Of a DNA stretch of 64,000 bases, positions 7,849 to 16,639 are shown one piece after another. Position numbers and translations under genes: made by a program. This stretch comes from Actinomycetes bacterium. Its GTDB lineage: Bacteria > Actinomycetota > Acidimicrobiia > Acidimicrobiales > Palsa-688. The stretch covers positions 1 to 64,000 of the forward strand of contig JAKCDU010000002.1 of the NCBI GenBank assembly GCA_021838445.1, written 5' to 3'. The notes under the pieces were generated by a model. That model did no database searches. It was given only the letters and a program-made list of their open reading frames with translations, and was not told the DNA's origin. The stretch's first letter is position 1. Each line of letters starts with the position of its first letter.

Positions 7849-9392
7849 AGCCCGTAGCCGTGCTCGTCGGACTCCCAGGACGCTCCGTCGGCGCCGAAGA
7901 GCGGAGCCCTGAGGACCAGCGCGGTTCGGACGTGGTCCAACCCCACGGATCCGCTCCACCCGGACAGGTCGGCCACGGTGCGCGCCACTCTGCGCACCCG
8001 GTGGAGGCCGCGTCCCGATAGCTGCCCCTGTCTCAGGCGGGTCTCGAGGAGCCGGGTCGCGGCTGCCTCGAGGGGGGCGACGGCGTCGAGTTGCGCCGCG
8101 GCGATGGCGGCGTTGACGGCAACCCCTCGCTGCTCGGCCAGGGCCCTGGCCCGAGTCACCCGGGCGGCCACCACGGCGGTGGGCTCGCCGGGGCCGCCCG
8201 GGCCGGCCAGGAGGTCGCTCACGTCAGGTCGCTGAACGAGGATCCGCAGGTCGAACCGGTCCAGCAGGGGCCCCGACACCCTCGCCGCGTAGCGGGCCAG
8301 GGCCGAGGGCCGGCAGCGGCAGGAACCGGGACCGCGCTCGGCGCCGCACGGGCACGGGTTCATGGCCGCCACCAGCACCACCCGGGCGGGGAACAGCACG
8401 CTGGCCCGGGCCCGGCACACCAACACCTGGCCCTCCTCCAGCGGCTGTCGCAGCGTGTCGAGCACGGCGGTCGGGAACTCACCCAGCTCGTCGAGGAACA
8501 GGACCCCATGATGGGCGCAGCTGAGCTCGCCCGGCCTCATCTGGGGTCCACCGCCACCGATCAACGACACCGGCGAGGCGCTGTGGTGAGGCGCCCGGAA
8601 CGGGGGGCACCGGATGAGCGCGCCGGGCGGCAGGGGCAGACCCGCGGCGCTGTGGATGCGGGTGACCTCCAGCGCCGCCGCGGGGTCGAGCGGGGGCATC
8701 ACCCCCGGGAGGCGCTCGGCCAGCATGGTCTTACCCGAACCGGGCGGTCCGACCATGAGCAGGTGGTGGCCGCCGGCGGCGGCAACCTCGACGGCCAGCC
8801 GCCCGAGGGGCTGGCCCCGGACCTCGGCCAGGTCAGGCATGGGGCCCGGCCCGCCGTCAGCGGGTGGTGGAGGGGGGAGACACCACTGGCGTCGGCCCCG
8901 CAGGCACAGCTCGAGCTCGCCGAGGGTGGCGGCCGAGCGCAGCGCTAGGCCGGGCACGAGCGCCGCTTCGCGAGCCGCGGCCGGCGGCAGCACGATGGCC
9001 CGCGCCCCTACGGCGTGGACGAGCGCGAGGGTGCCCGGAACGGCCCGCAAGGACCCGTCCAGACCCAACTCCCCGACGAAGGCCAGGTCCTCCACGGACT
9101 GCGCCGGGAGCTGCTCGTCGGCTACGAGCAGGGCCACGGCTACGGGCAGGTCCAGTCCGGCCCCGCTCTTGCGCACCCCGGTGGGGGCCAGGTTCACCGT
9201 GATGCGCTTCTGCGGCCACCGCAGCCCGCTCGACAGGATGGCCGCCCGCACCCGGTCCCGGGACTCCCGACAGGATGCGTCGGGGAGGCCGACGATGCTG
9301 AACGAAGGGAGGCCCGTCGAGACGTGAACCTCCACCGATATGGCCTGTCCCTGGACCCCCACCAGGGTGGCCGACGCCACCATCGCCAGCAT
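7845..9392 (-). CDS. comM: YifB/ComM-family Mg-chelatase-like AAA+ ATPase
   Basis: A 515-residue ComM/YifB protein, an AAA+ helicase-like factor that helps branch migration during natural transformation and is also widespread outside competent bacteria. N-terminal Lon-like fold LPSFSIVGLPDASCRESRDRVRAAI. Walker A GPPGSGKTMLAERLPG, Walker B GVLFLDELGEF, the zinc-binding-like cysteines in NPCPCGAERGPGSCRC, and C-terminal SGRGLHRVRRVARTVADL. ATG preceded by AGGAGGAGCGGCGAG. It overlaps dprA by four bases, matching the actinobacterial yraN-comM-dprA cluster, here with a PLP enzyme gene inserted between yraN and comM. Confidence 0.95.
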   Translation of the reverse strand: MLAMVASATLVGVQGQAISVEVHVSTGLPSFSIVGLPDASCRESRDRVRAAILSSGLRWPQKRITVNLAPTGVRKSGAGLDLPVAVALLVADEQLPAQSVEDLAFVGELGLDGSLRAVPGTLALVHAVGARAIVLPPAAAREAALVPGLALRSAATLGELELCLRGRRQWCLPPPPPADGGPGPMPDLAEVRGQPLGRLAVEVAAAGGHHLLMVGPPGSGKTMLAERLPGVMPPLDPAAALEVTRIHSAAGLPLPPGALIRCPPFRAPHHSASPVSLIGGGGPQMRPGELSCAHHGVLFLDELGEFPTAVLDTLRQPLEEGQVLVCRARASVLFPARVVLVAAMNPCPCGAERGPGSCRCRPSALARYAARVSGPLLDRFDLRILVQRPDVSDLLAGPGGPGEPTAVVAARVTRARALAEQRGVAVNAAIAAAQLDAVAPLEAAATRLLETRLRQGQLSGRGLHRVRRVARTVADLSGWSGSVGLDHVRTALVLRAPLFGADGASWESDEHGYGL

Positions 9393-9482
9393 CTCGCCGC
9401 TCCTCCTTCGATACCCGTGGACACGAAAGGAGCCGTCGAGGCTGCCGAGACCCAGCCGGAGGCTAGGCCCCCGGTGTGACCG

Positions 9483-10634
9483 TCATGACCTCCCCAGGGC
9501 CTGTTCGAGGTCCCGCCACAGGTCCTCGACGTCTTCTATTCCGACCGACATCCGGACCAGGGATGGCGGAAGGGCCTGTTCCCCCTGCCACCTGCCCCTC
9601 CGCTCGATCAGCGTCTCCACGCCGCCGAGGCTGGTGGCCACCGTCAGCAGGCGGAGCCGGCCGAGGAGCTCTTCGGTCTCCTGCGCCCCTCCGGTCGTCT
9701 CGAAGCTGACCATGCTCCCGAAGCCGGCCATCTGCCGGCGGGCCACCTCGTGGGAGGGGTCGTCGGGGCGCCCCGGGTAGCGAACGGCCACCACCCGCGG
9801 GTGGGCGGCCAGTCGCTCGGCCAGGACCGCCGCGTTGGCCGCGGCGCGCTCGACGCGAAGTGACAGGGTCCGTATCCCCCGCAGGGCCAGCCAGGCCTCC
9901 CAGGGACCTGCTATGGCGCCGTGCAGAGAGCGCCGCCGGGTCAGCTGCTCCAGGACGTCAGGACGCCTGGTCACGGCCGCTCCGAGCACCACGTCGGAGT
10001 GCCCGGAGAGGATCTTGGTGGCGCTGTGCACCACGACGTCGGCGCCCAGCTCGAGCGGCTTCTGCAGGAGCGGCGAGGCGAACGTGTTGTCGACCACCAC
10101 GTCCATGCCCAGTTGGTGGGCTCCCTCGGCGAGAGCGGCCAGGTCGGCGACGGCCAGCAACGGGTTGGTCGGCGACTCGAGCCAGAGCAGCCCGCCGCCG
10201 CCGAACTGCTCCGAGCGCCCCGACGGGCGGCCCGGCGCCTGGCAGAACTCGGCGCAGGCCTGCAGCACCGCCTCCGTGTCGGCGACATCGACGGTCCGAA
10301 AGCGCAGCCTGCCTCTCTCGGCCACGTCCGCCAAGAACCTGCGGGTCCCGTTGTAGGCGTCGCCGGGGACCACCACCCGGCCCGGCACCGGCAGCGTTTC
10401 GAGCACCGCGGCGATGGCGGCCAAGCCCGAGGCGAACACCAGGCAGCTGCCTCCCTCGAGGGCCCCGATCACCTCCTCGAGCGCCACCCACGTCGGGTTG
10501 CCGTCCCGGCCGTAGACCGTATCGCCACCCTCGTGGAAGGTGGAGCTCAGCACCACCGGGGGGTTGAGAGGGCCGCCCGGCACCCTGTCGGGACGGCCCA
10601 GGTGCACCACCTCGGTGGCGGGTGCGAAATCCAT
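9483..10634 (-). CDS. Trans-sulfuration PLP enzyme (cystathionine gamma-synthase/lyase-like)
   Basis: A 383-residue Cys/Met metabolism PLP-dependent enzyme. Start chosen at ATG 10632-10634, sharing one base with the yraN stop (TGATG). Motifs: the N-terminal PPVVLSSTFHEGGDTVYGR tetramerisation arm, LVFASGLAAIAAVLE, WLESPTNPLLAVADL, VVDNTFASPLLQKPLELGAD, and the PLP lysine in VVHSATKILSGHSDVV. The C-terminal GVETLIERRGRW resembles the family LGGVESLIEHP signature, with a basic substitution. Gamma-synthase, beta-lyase and gamma-lyase cannot be separated by eye. The gene is not part of the usual yraN-comM-dprA order, so it looks like a local insertion in this lineage. Confidence 0.88.
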   Translation of the reverse strand: MDFAPATEVVHLGRPDRVPGGPLNPPVVLSSTFHEGGDTVYGRDGNPTWVALEEVIGALEGGSCLVFASGLAAIAAVLETLPVPGRVVVPGDAYNGTRRFLADVAERGRLRFRTVDVADTEAVLQACAEFCQAPGRPSGRSEQFGGGGLLWLESPTNPLLAVADLAALAEGAHQLGMDVVVDNTFASPLLQKPLELGADVVVHSATKILSGHSDVVLGAAVTRRPDVLEQLTRRRSLHGAIAGPWEAWLALRGIRTLSLRVERAAANAAVLAERLAAHPRVVAVRYPGRPDDPSHEVARRQMAGFGSMVSFETTGGAQETEELLGRLRLLTVATSLGGVETLIERRGRWQGEQALPPSLVRMSVGIEDVEDLWRDLEQALGRS

Positions 10635-11008
10635 CAGAAGGCTCCTTCGATCACGTCGATGCCGCCGGGGCCGACCGATGCCACGTCGAAGCGGATTTCG
10701 GGGGCCGGGCCGTCCCGGCGGGGGCGGGCCGGCGAGCGGAGCCATTCGGCAGCCAACTGGCGCAGGCGGACCTGCTTGGCCCGCGTCACCGCCTCGAAGG
10801 GCTGCCCGAAGCGGCCCGAGCTACGGGTCTTGACCTCGCAGAACACGAGCACCCCGCGAGCCCCCACGACGAGGTCGATCTCGCCTCTCGAACTGCGCCA
10901 GTTGCGGGCCAGGACCTCGTAACCGCGCTCGAGGTACCAGCCGGCCACCCGGTCCTCACCGGCGGCACCCAGGGCCCGACGACGGACCGAGGGGACGGCG
11001 TCGCTCAG
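10634..11008 (-). CDS. yraN: YraN/UPF0102 family nuclease-fold protein, probable CTG start
   Basis: A 124-residue UPF0102 protein with the restriction-endonuclease-like core: RALGAAGEDRVAGWYLERGYEVLARNWR, GEIDLVVGARGVLVFCEVKTRS, then VRLRQLAAEWL. The family start normally lies just before the RRALG segment. No ATG, GTG or TTG is available there; the only canonical in-frame start is 100 bases inside the upstream DUF2469 gene. A CTG at 11006-11008 sits in a CTGA overlap with the DUF2469 stop, with AAGGAG about six bases upstream, and gives the family length. I therefore place the start at CTG. Function of the family is unknown; it clusters with rnhB/comM/dprA. Confidence 0.88.
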   Translation of the reverse strand: MSDAVPSVRRRALGAAGEDRVAGWYLERGYEVLARNWRSSRGEIDLVVGARGVLVFCEVKTRSSGRFGQPFEAVTRAKQVRLRQLAAEWLRSPARPRRDGPAPEIRFDVASVGPGGIDVIEGAF

Positions 11009-11301
11009 TAGGTCTCCTTCTCGGGGAGCTCCTCGATGTTGACGTCTTTGAAGGTGACCACCCTCACCGACGACACGAACCGGGCCGGGCGGTACATGTC
11101 CCACACCCACGCGTCGCCGAGCGAGATCTCGAAGTAGGTGCGGTCGCCCTCCCCCCTAGCCTCCATGTGAACCTCGTTGGCCAGGTAGAAACGCCGCTCG
11201 GTCTCGACCACGAATTTGAACATGGCCAGCACGGCCCGGTACTCCTGATAGAGCTGTAGCTCGATCTCCGTCTCGTACCGTTCGAGATCCTCGGCGCTCA
11301 T
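11005..11301 (-). CDS. DUF2469 family protein
   Basis: A 98-residue acidic protein conserved across Actinomycetota next to rnhB/yraN. Start taken at the ATG giving MSAEDLERYETEIELQLYQE, the family N-terminus. The rest (MFKFVVETERRFYLANEVH, DAWVWDMYRPARFVSSVRVVTFKDVNIEEL) also matches. No biochemical role is established as far as I know. It overlaps yraN by a CTGA junction and is probably co-transcribed with it. Confidence 0.93.
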   Translation of the reverse strand: MSAEDLERYETEIELQLYQEYRAVLAMFKFVVETERRFYLANEVHMEARGEGDRTYFEISLGDAWVWDMYRPARFVSSVRVVTFKDVNIEELPEKETY

Positions 11302-11338
11302 CGGGACCATGGTAGGCCGCAGAGGGCCGGTAGGCGGT

Positions 11339-12592
11339 TCAGAGGACTGCCGCCCGGTCCAATCCCGCGAAGCGGCCCGAACCGGTCGCGCCCCGGTCGG
11401 CGGCCGGGGGACGGCTCACGGTGTACCCGGCGCTCGCGGTCAGGGCCACGACGATGACCGCGATGCCGGCCCACCACCAGCCCGTACGACCCGACTGCAG
11501 CAGGGCCCACACCACGAGCACCCCGGCCCAGGCGACGACCCTCCGGGTGACCGCCGGGCCGGCCTTCACCGCCACGACAATCAGCACGGCCACGCCGGGA
11601 GCCAGGTAGTAGGCGAACACCACCGGTTCGAGGAACATCCGCAGCATCAGCACCCCCGCCAGGGCCAAAGTCTGGGTCGCGGGCGGGCGGTGACGCACGA
11701 CGAGGGCGGCGACCGGCGCGGCGACCACCTCGAGTGCCCGCCCGACCACTGACGCGTGGTGGCCGGCCAGGGAGCTGAGAAGCGGGAGGATGAGGGACGT
11801 GTGCCCGCTGCCGACGTGCAGCGCCGTCGGGGGGAACAAGAGTGAGCGCGACGCGTCGGGCCAGTCGACGGCCAGCGGCACGGCGGCGAGCGCCAACGCC
11901 GGCGCGCTGGCCTCGAGAAGGACGCGAAGGCGCCGACCGGCGGGGGCGCCGACGATCAGGAACGGCAGGCCCACGATCGACCACTGCTTGGCGCACACCG
12001 CCACGGCCAGGAACCACGCCGCGGCGTCCCAGCGCCGGGCGCCGGTGGCGCCGAGCGAGTACAGCAGGAAGGCCATTGCCAGGAGGTCCTCGGGGTGACC
12101 CCAGAACTCGCAGGGGACGACCACGACGGCGGCCACCATCACCTGCAGGACCGTCGTCGCCAGCCGCCCCAGAGCCGTGGCGGTGAGCCGCCGCCAGGCG
12201 TGCAGCGCCGGGATGGCGGCCAGCATGGCCCACGGACCGACCACCAGCCAGGCGGTGGGCTTCGGGAGGGTGCGGGGGTAGCCTCCCACCATCTGCCAGC
12301 GGTCGTAGAGCCGCACGGCGGGCGCCATCAGCAGGGCGGGGAGGGGAAGCGAGTAGTAGCCGTTGCGGGCCGAGTACAGGTAGCCAAAGGCCCCGTCGGC
12401 CACATACCGGGCCGGTTCGGTGAGGATCCAGATGTCGTTGCTCACGATCCAGCCATGCTGAGCGTGCACCCACGGCATCCACCAGAAGCTGTAGGCCATG
12501 ACCAGAGCACCGGCGACCGCGCCGATGGCTATCGACCACAGCCAAGCCCCGGCGTTGCTCTCGGGTTGATCGAGGGGGCTGCGGGAAGCCAC
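11339..12592 (-). CDS. Polytopic membrane protein, GT-C/DUF2029-like
   Basis: A 417-residue hydrophobic protein with about ten predicted membrane segments, starting GAWLWSIAIGAVAGALVMAY and including AWFLAVAVCAKQWSIVGLPFLIV and GVLMLRMFLEPVVFAYYLAPG. The loop NDIWILTEPARYVADG after the first membrane helix and the CEFWGHPEDLLAMAFLLY segment resemble polyprenyl-phosphate-dependent GT-C mannosyltransferase-like proteins (DUF2029/GT87), but I see no unambiguous catalytic motif. It sits between rplS and DUF2469, where lepB and rnhB are usually found in Actinomycetota. Start is GTG at 12592. Function uncertain. Confidence 0.7.
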   Translation of the reverse strand: MASRSPLDQPESNAGAWLWSIAIGAVAGALVMAYSFWWMPWVHAQHGWIVSNDIWILTEPARYVADGAFGYLYSARNGYYSLPLPALLMAPAVRLYDRWQMVGGYPRTLPKPTAWLVVGPWAMLAAIPALHAWRRLTATALGRLATTVLQVMVAAVVVVPCEFWGHPEDLLAMAFLLYSLGATGARRWDAAAWFLAVAVCAKQWSIVGLPFLIVGAPAGRRLRVLLEASAPALALAAVPLAVDWPDASRSLLFPPTALHVGSGHTSLILPLLSSLAGHHASVVGRALEVVAAPVAALVVRHRPPATQTLALAGVLMLRMFLEPVVFAYYLAPGVAVLIVVAVKAGPAVTRRVVAWAGVLVVWALLQSGRTGWWWAGIAVIVVALTASAGYTVSRPPAADRGATGSGRFAGLDRAAVL

Positions 12593-12661
12593 GCCCTCTT
12601 ATTCGACCGCTCAGCGACTCACATGAAGCCCCCGGGCGTCAGCCTGCGGGAGCGTTGCGGC

Positions 12662-13018
12662 CTACTTACGGACCGGTTGACGCTTCTCCTTGATCTTGGC
12701 TGCCTTACCGGTGCGGTCCCGGAGGTAGTACAGCTTGGCCCGGCGGACGTCACCGCGGGTCACCACCTCGATCTTGGCGATCACCGGGGAGTGCACCGGG
12801 AAGGTCCGCTCGACACCCACGCCGAAGCTCAGCTTGCGGACCGTGAAGGTCTCACGCAGCCCGGAGCCCTGGCGCCGCATCACGGCCCCCTGGAAGACCT
12901 GGACCCGCTCGCGGTTGCCCTCGACCACGCGGACGTGGACCTTCAGGGTGTCGCCGGGCGCGAACTCGGGAACGTCGTCGCGCAAACTGTCGCGATCTAC
13001 GAGGTCGGTCGGGTTCAT
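12662..13018 (-). CDS. rplS: 50S ribosomal protein L19
   Basis: Ribosomal protein L19, 118 residues, at the 30S-50S interface. Start is the ATG giving [17 protein letters not shown]; an upstream in-frame extension is ignored because it overlaps the trmD end and lacks family similarity. Core [62 protein letters not shown] and C-terminal [20 protein letters not shown] are typical. It follows trmD by 40 bases, the standard rpsP-rimM-trmD-rplS cluster. Confidence 0.97.
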   Translation of the reverse strand: MNPTDLVDRDSLRDDVPEFAPGDTLKVHVRVVEGNRERVQVFQGAVMRRQGSGLRETFTVRKLSFGVGVERTFPVHSPVIAKIEVVTRGDVRRAKLYYLRDRTGKAAKIKEKRQPVRK

Positions 13019-13058
13019 GGGGACGGCTCCTGCAGGTCGGTGAGGCGGGCAGTCAATA

Positions 13059-13793
13059 CTAGTCCGGCGAAACGGCGCTTGGGAACTCGGCCAGAATCGC
13101 CTGTTCCTCGGCCGACACGCCACCGCGCCGGTGGATCAGGTCGGAGCGTCGCTCCATGGTACGCCTTAGAGCCTGGGCCCGTCGCCAGCGGGCGACCCGG
13201 GCGTGGTCGCCGCTGCGCAGAACATCTGGCACACCCCACCCCCGGAACTCGGCGGGACGGGTGTACTGCGGGTACTCGAGGAGCCCTTCGACGAAGCTCT
13301 CGTCGCCCGCCGAATCGTCGTTGCCCATAACCCCGGGGACCAGGCGGGCCACCGCTTCGAGGACGGCCAGCGCCGCCACCTCCCCACCGGCCAGCACGAA
13401 GTCGCCGAGGGACAGCTCGTCGTCGACGAGGTGGTCGGCCACGCGCTGGTCCACCCCCTCGTAGCGGCCGCAGAGCAGGCTGAAGCCCCCGCTGGCGGCG
13501 AGCTGGCCGGCCAGGTCCTGATCGAAACGGCGGCCGGCCGGGCCGAGCAGGAACAGCGGGCGGGGGGGCGCCTCGCGCTCCACCACGGCGAATATGGGTT
13601 CGGGACGCAGGACCATGCCCGCCCCTCCGCCGAACGGGGCGTCGTCGACCGAGCGGTGCGGGTCGGTGGTACCCGAACGCAGGTCGTGGACGCGGATGTC
13701 GATGCGCCCGTCGCGCCGGGCCCGGCCGATGAGGCTGGCGTCGGTCCAGGGCGCGACGAGGTCGGGAAAGATGGTCAGCAGGTCGATTCTCAC
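13059..13793 (-). CDS. trmD: tRNA (guanine-N1)-methyltransferase
   Basis: TrmD methylates G37 of tRNAs with a guanosine at position 36, using SAM, and so prevents +1 frameshifting. The 244 residues show [13 protein letters not shown], the [13 protein letters not shown] linker, [16 protein letters not shown], the trefoil-knot SAM site [38 protein letters not shown] in consecutive segments, and the C-terminal [21 protein letters not shown]. Located between rimM and rplS as expected. Confidence 0.97.
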   Translation of the reverse strand: MRIDLLTIFPDLVAPWTDASLIGRARRDGRIDIRVHDLRSGTTDPHRSVDDAPFGGGAGMVLRPEPIFAVVEREAPPRPLFLLGPAGRRFDQDLAGQLAASGGFSLLCGRYEGVDQRVADHLVDDELSLGDFVLAGGEVAALAVLEAVARLVPGVMGNDDSAGDESFVEGLLEYPQYTRPAEFRGWGVPDVLRSGDHARVARWRRAQALRRTMERRSDLIHRRGGVSAEEQAILAEFPSAVSPD

Positions 13794-13815
13794 CCGATGC
13801 TCCCCGGTGCGCCGG

Positions 13816-14286
13816 TCACAGCTCGAGCAACCCTGGCGGCCCCTCCACCGTCAGGTTCCCCTCGCCGTTGCGCTCGACGAAGGTGAGCGGTACGAGCCGG
13901 CCGTCTTCGAGGACGAGGAGGTCGCTGGCCGGGTTGGCCTCGACCGACGCCACCCGGCCGACGGGGGTGCCGTCGCTATCGAACAGGGTCGCGCCGATCA
14001 GCTCGTGCACCCACAGGGCGCCGTCCACCTCGAGGGGAGGGGCCGACAGGACCTGGTCGCGCAACCCGTCGGCGTCCTCCCGGTCGGCGACCTCGTCGAA
14101 GGTCACCAGCCAGCGGTCACGGCCCCCTACGGCGCCGTGGCGCGACGCCGAGCGGACCGTCAGGACCCGGTCGGCGGTGTGGACGACCGCCCCGACTGCG
14201 AGTCGCTCGTCCCGGTTGGACCACAGCTCGACGACGAGTTGGCCGCGCAGGCCGTGGGGCCGCACGACGCGCCCGATCTCGAGCAC
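13816..14286 (-). CDS. rimM: 16S rRNA processing protein RimM
   Basis: RimM binds S19 and assists 30S head maturation. The 156 residues contain an N-terminal beta-barrel (IGRVVRPHGLRGQLVVEL, WLVTFDEVADREDADGLRDQ) and a PRC-barrel (LWVHELIGATLFDSDGTPVG, SDLLVLEDGRLVPLTFVE). The C-terminus is a little shorter than the 165-175 typical length. Gene spacing to the KH-domain gene is six bases. Confidence 0.95.
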   Translation of the reverse strand: MLEIGRVVRPHGLRGQLVVELWSNRDERLAVGAVVHTADRVLTVRSASRHGAVGGRDRWLVTFDEVADREDADGLRDQVLSAPPLEVDGALWVHELIGATLFDSDGTPVGRVASVEANPASDLLVLEDGRLVPLTFVERNGEGNLTVEGPPGLLEL

Positions 14287-14292
14287 TAAAGA

Positions 14293-14595
14293 TCAGTCGA
14301 CTATGTCGACATAGACGTCGATACCGTCGCGGGCGCCGGCGGCGCGGACCACGCTGCGGATCGATTGGGCCACCCGGCCCCGCCGGCCGATGACCTTGCC
14401 CATGTCGTCGGGTGCCACGTGCAGAGCCAGCTTGATGCCCTGGCGGTTCTCGCTGGTCTCGACCCGTACCGCCGACGGGTCGTCGACCAGGCGGGTGGCG
14501 AGGAAGGTGAGGACGGACTTGGCCCGGCCCCCGTCCACCTCATCGTCGCCCCAGTCGTCGACGCCTCCGTCGAGGCTCCCCTCGACGTCGCTCAC
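14293..14595 (-). CDS. khpA: KH-domain RNA-binding protein (KhpA/YlqC family)
   Basis: A 100-residue single KH-domain protein with the GxxG RNA-binding loop in [23 protein letters not shown]. The N-terminal 25 residues are an acidic extension ([16 protein letters not shown]) absent from the shortest homologues. GTG start overlaps the rpsP stop by four bases (GTGA). KhpA homologues bind structured RNA and affect cell size in Gram-positives; the rpsP-khpA-rimM-trmD order is conserved. Confidence 0.92.
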   Translation of the reverse strand: MSDVEGSLDGGVDDWGDDEVDGGRAKSVLTFLATRLVDDPSAVRVETSENRQGIKLALHVAPDDMGKVIGRRGRVAQSIRSVVRAAGARDGIDVYVDIVD

Positions 14596-14861
14596 GAGGC
14601 GGTGCCGGACTTGAAGTCGTCCATGGCCCCCGACTGGGACAGGAGGCGGGCCACGGTGTCGGTGGGCTGGGCCCCGTTGCGCAACCAGCGGACGGCCTTG
14701 GCGTTATCGATGACCACCCGGCTCGGTTCGGCCCGGGGCTCGTAGGTCCCGAGAATCTCGATGAAGCGACCATCGCGCGGCGACCGGCTGTCAGCCGCGA
14801 CGACCCGGTAGACCGGCTGCTTCTTCTTGCCCATCCGCATCAGGCGGAGTTTGACTGCCAT
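14592..14861 (-). CDS. rpsP: 30S ribosomal protein S16
   Basis: Ribosomal protein S16, 89 residues: [20 protein letters not shown], then [22 protein letters not shown], and [15 protein letters not shown]-type C-terminus. S16 is an early assembly protein. It follows ffh? No: it lies 24 bases downstream of nothing else but the ffh gene's 3' side (ffh ends at 14886), so ffh-rpsP-khpA-rimM-trmD-rplS form one minus-strand run. Confidence 0.97.
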   Translation of the reverse strand: MAVKLRLMRMGKKKQPVYRVVAADSRSPRDGRFIEILGTYEPRAEPSRVVIDNAKAVRWLRNGAQPTDTVARLLSQSGAMDDFKSGTAS

Positions 14862-14885
14862 GTCGTTATCTGCTCTTCCTGCCGC

Positions 14886-16253
14886 CTAGCGGCGCTTCTT
14901 CTTCTTTTTGGGATTGGCGCGCTTGCCGCCCGAGGTGGCCCGGCGGGCCGCCCGGCCCATTAGACCGGACATCCCCGCCATCTGGCGCATGTACGACTGC
15001 ATCTGCTTGAAGCGGTCCAGCAGATTATTGACTTCGTTGACCGTAGTGCCACTGCCCTTGGCGATACGCGAACGGCGGGACCCGTTGATTATGGACGGAT
15101 CCTTGCGCTCGGCGGGGGTCATCGACCGGATGATGGCCTCGATGGGGCCCATCATCCCGTCGTCGATCTCGGCGTTGCGCAGCTCCTTGGGCAGACCCGG
15201 GATCATCCCGACCAGGCCTGACAAGGGGCCCATGCGCTTTACCTGCTGCATCTGGTCGAGGAAATCTTCGAGGGTGAACTGGCCCTGCTGGAGGCGGGCC
15301 ATGGCTTCTTCGGCCTGCTCACGATCGACGTTGGCCTCGGCCTTCTCGATCAGCGTGAGGACGTCACCCATGCCGAGGATCCGATCGGCCATGCGGTCGG
15401 GGTGGAACTGCTCGAAGTCGGCCAGCTTCTCACCGCTCGAGGCGAAGACGATCGGGCGACCGACGACCTCCTTGACCGACAGGGCGGCCCCGCCGCGAGC
15501 GTCACCGTCGATCTTGGTGAGGATCACCCCGTCGAGCTCGAGGGTCCGGTGGAAGGCCTCGGCGGTGGACACGGCGTCCTGGCCGATCATGGCGTCGATG
15601 ACGAGGAAGGTGTAGTGGGGTTGGACCGCCTCGGAGATCCGCCGGACCTCCTCCATCAACTCCTCGTCTATGGCCAGGCGGCCGGCGGTGTCCACGATCA
15701 ACACATCCCGGCCCAGACGGACAGCCTCCTCAAACCCCTTCTTGGCCACCGTTACGGGGTCGGAGGGCTCGCTGAAGACCGGCACACCCACCTGCTCGCC
15801 GAGGACGCGGAGCTGTTCGACGGCCGCCGGACGCTGGAGGTCGGCGGCGACGAGCAGCGGATTGCGCCCCTGGGAGCGCTTGTAGAACCCGGCCAGCTTG
15901 GCGGCGGTGGTGGTCTTGCCCGAGCCCTGAAGGCCGGCCAGCAGGATCACCGTCGGGGGCCGCGGGGCGTAGGTCAGCTTCAGGGTTTCGCCCCCGAGGA
16001 TGCGCTTCATCTCCTCGTGGACGACCTTGACCACCTGCTGGCTGGGGGTCAGGCTCTTGGAGAGGTCGAGCCCTACCAGCTCCTCCCTGATGCGCGTGAC
16101 GAAGTCACGAACGACGCGTAGGTTGACGTCGGCCTGCAGCAGGGCCAGACGGATTTCTCGCAGGGCTTCGTCGACGTCCGCTTCGCTGAGTCGCCCCCGG
16201 CCCCGCAGGCGCGTGAATACGGCGTCGAAGCGATCGGTCAGGGACTCGAACAT
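14886..16253 (-). CDS. ffh: Signal recognition particle GTPase Ffh (SRP54)
   Basis: Ffh binds signal peptides of nascent membrane proteins and the 4.5S RNA and docks with FtsY. Start at ATG 16251-16253 (MFESLTDRFDAVFTRLRGRG); the upstream open frame is not homologous. N domain then G domain: GLQGSGKTTTAAKLAGFYK (G1), DTAGRLAIDEELM (G3), TKIDGDARGGAALSV (G4), GEKLADFEQFHPDRMADRILGMGD. Methionine-rich M domain 330-430 and a basic tail ending in a run of lysines. 455 residues, slightly short but normal. Confidence 0.97.
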   Translation of the reverse strand: MFESLTDRFDAVFTRLRGRGRLSEADVDEALREIRLALLQADVNLRVVRDFVTRIREELVGLDLSKSLTPSQQVVKVVHEEMKRILGGETLKLTYAPRPPTVILLAGLQGSGKTTTAAKLAGFYKRSQGRNPLLVAADLQRPAAVEQLRVLGEQVGVPVFSEPSDPVTVAKKGFEEAVRLGRDVLIVDTAGRLAIDEELMEEVRRISEAVQPHYTFLVIDAMIGQDAVSTAEAFHRTLELDGVILTKIDGDARGGAALSVKEVVGRPIVFASSGEKLADFEQFHPDRMADRILGMGDVLTLIEKAEANVDREQAEEAMARLQQGQFTLEDFLDQMQQVKRMGPLSGLVGMIPGLPKELRNAEIDDGMMGPIEAIIRSMTPAERKDPSIINGSRRSRIAKGSGTTVNEVNNLLDRFKQMQSYMRQMAGMSGLMGRAARRATSGGKRANPKKKKKRR

Positions 16254-16288
16254 GGGAGATAGCAGCGTAGACGAGGATGAGCCGACCG

Positions 16289-16317
16289 CCGCCGCGCCGC
16301 TGATAGCGGCGTGGCGG
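16289..16317. other. 13-bp hairpin with 3-nt loop between ftsY and ffh
   Basis: The arms 16289-16301 and 16305-16317 pair over 13 bp with a single G-T wobble around the loop GAT. No T-run follows on either side, so it is not a standard intrinsic terminator. It overlaps the 5' end of the ABC-transporter remnant and lies upstream of the ffh start. Confidence 0.6.
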
Positions 16318-16616
16318 ACCTGGTGAAGCAAATCGGTGGGTTCCGGGCCCGTGGAGCGGATCAGCTTCGAGGTTCGCCGGGGTGAGGCCTTCGGCTTCCC
16401 CGGGCCCAACGGCGCCGGGAAGAGCGCGACCAACCCCGGTGGCTGCAGATCGTCGCGGAGTGCACACCCCCTCCACCACGGAGTGGTGCTCGAGCGGGCC
16501 ACAACCCTTGGGCTGATGAGCCCGGCCCTGCTCGGCCACGTCGCCTACCTGCCGGCCATGGGAACCCTGGGGTGGCGGTCACCGCTCGCCGCATGAGGCG
16601 CCTGCTGCTCAGCTGA
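16311..16616 (+). pseudogene. Degraded ABC transporter (ATPase start fused to permease end)
   Basis: On the plus strand a GTG at 16311 opens VADLVKQIGGFRA, like the first strand of an ABC-2 transporter ATPase. After a frameshift the next frame continues VERISFEVRRGEAFGFPGPNGAGKSATN, i.e. strand 2 plus a Walker A site with a damaged signature. About 100 bases later the sequence reads GHVAYLPAMGTLGWR. After another shift it reads TARRMRRLLLS then a stop, which looks like the last membrane helix and basic tail of an ABC-2 permease. So most of both genes has been deleted and the rest frameshifted. It sits between ftsY and ffh on the opposite strand. No intact copy is seen in the window. Confidence 0.6.
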
Positions 16617-16639
16617 TGCGACGGAGCCGGCCGGGCGGC

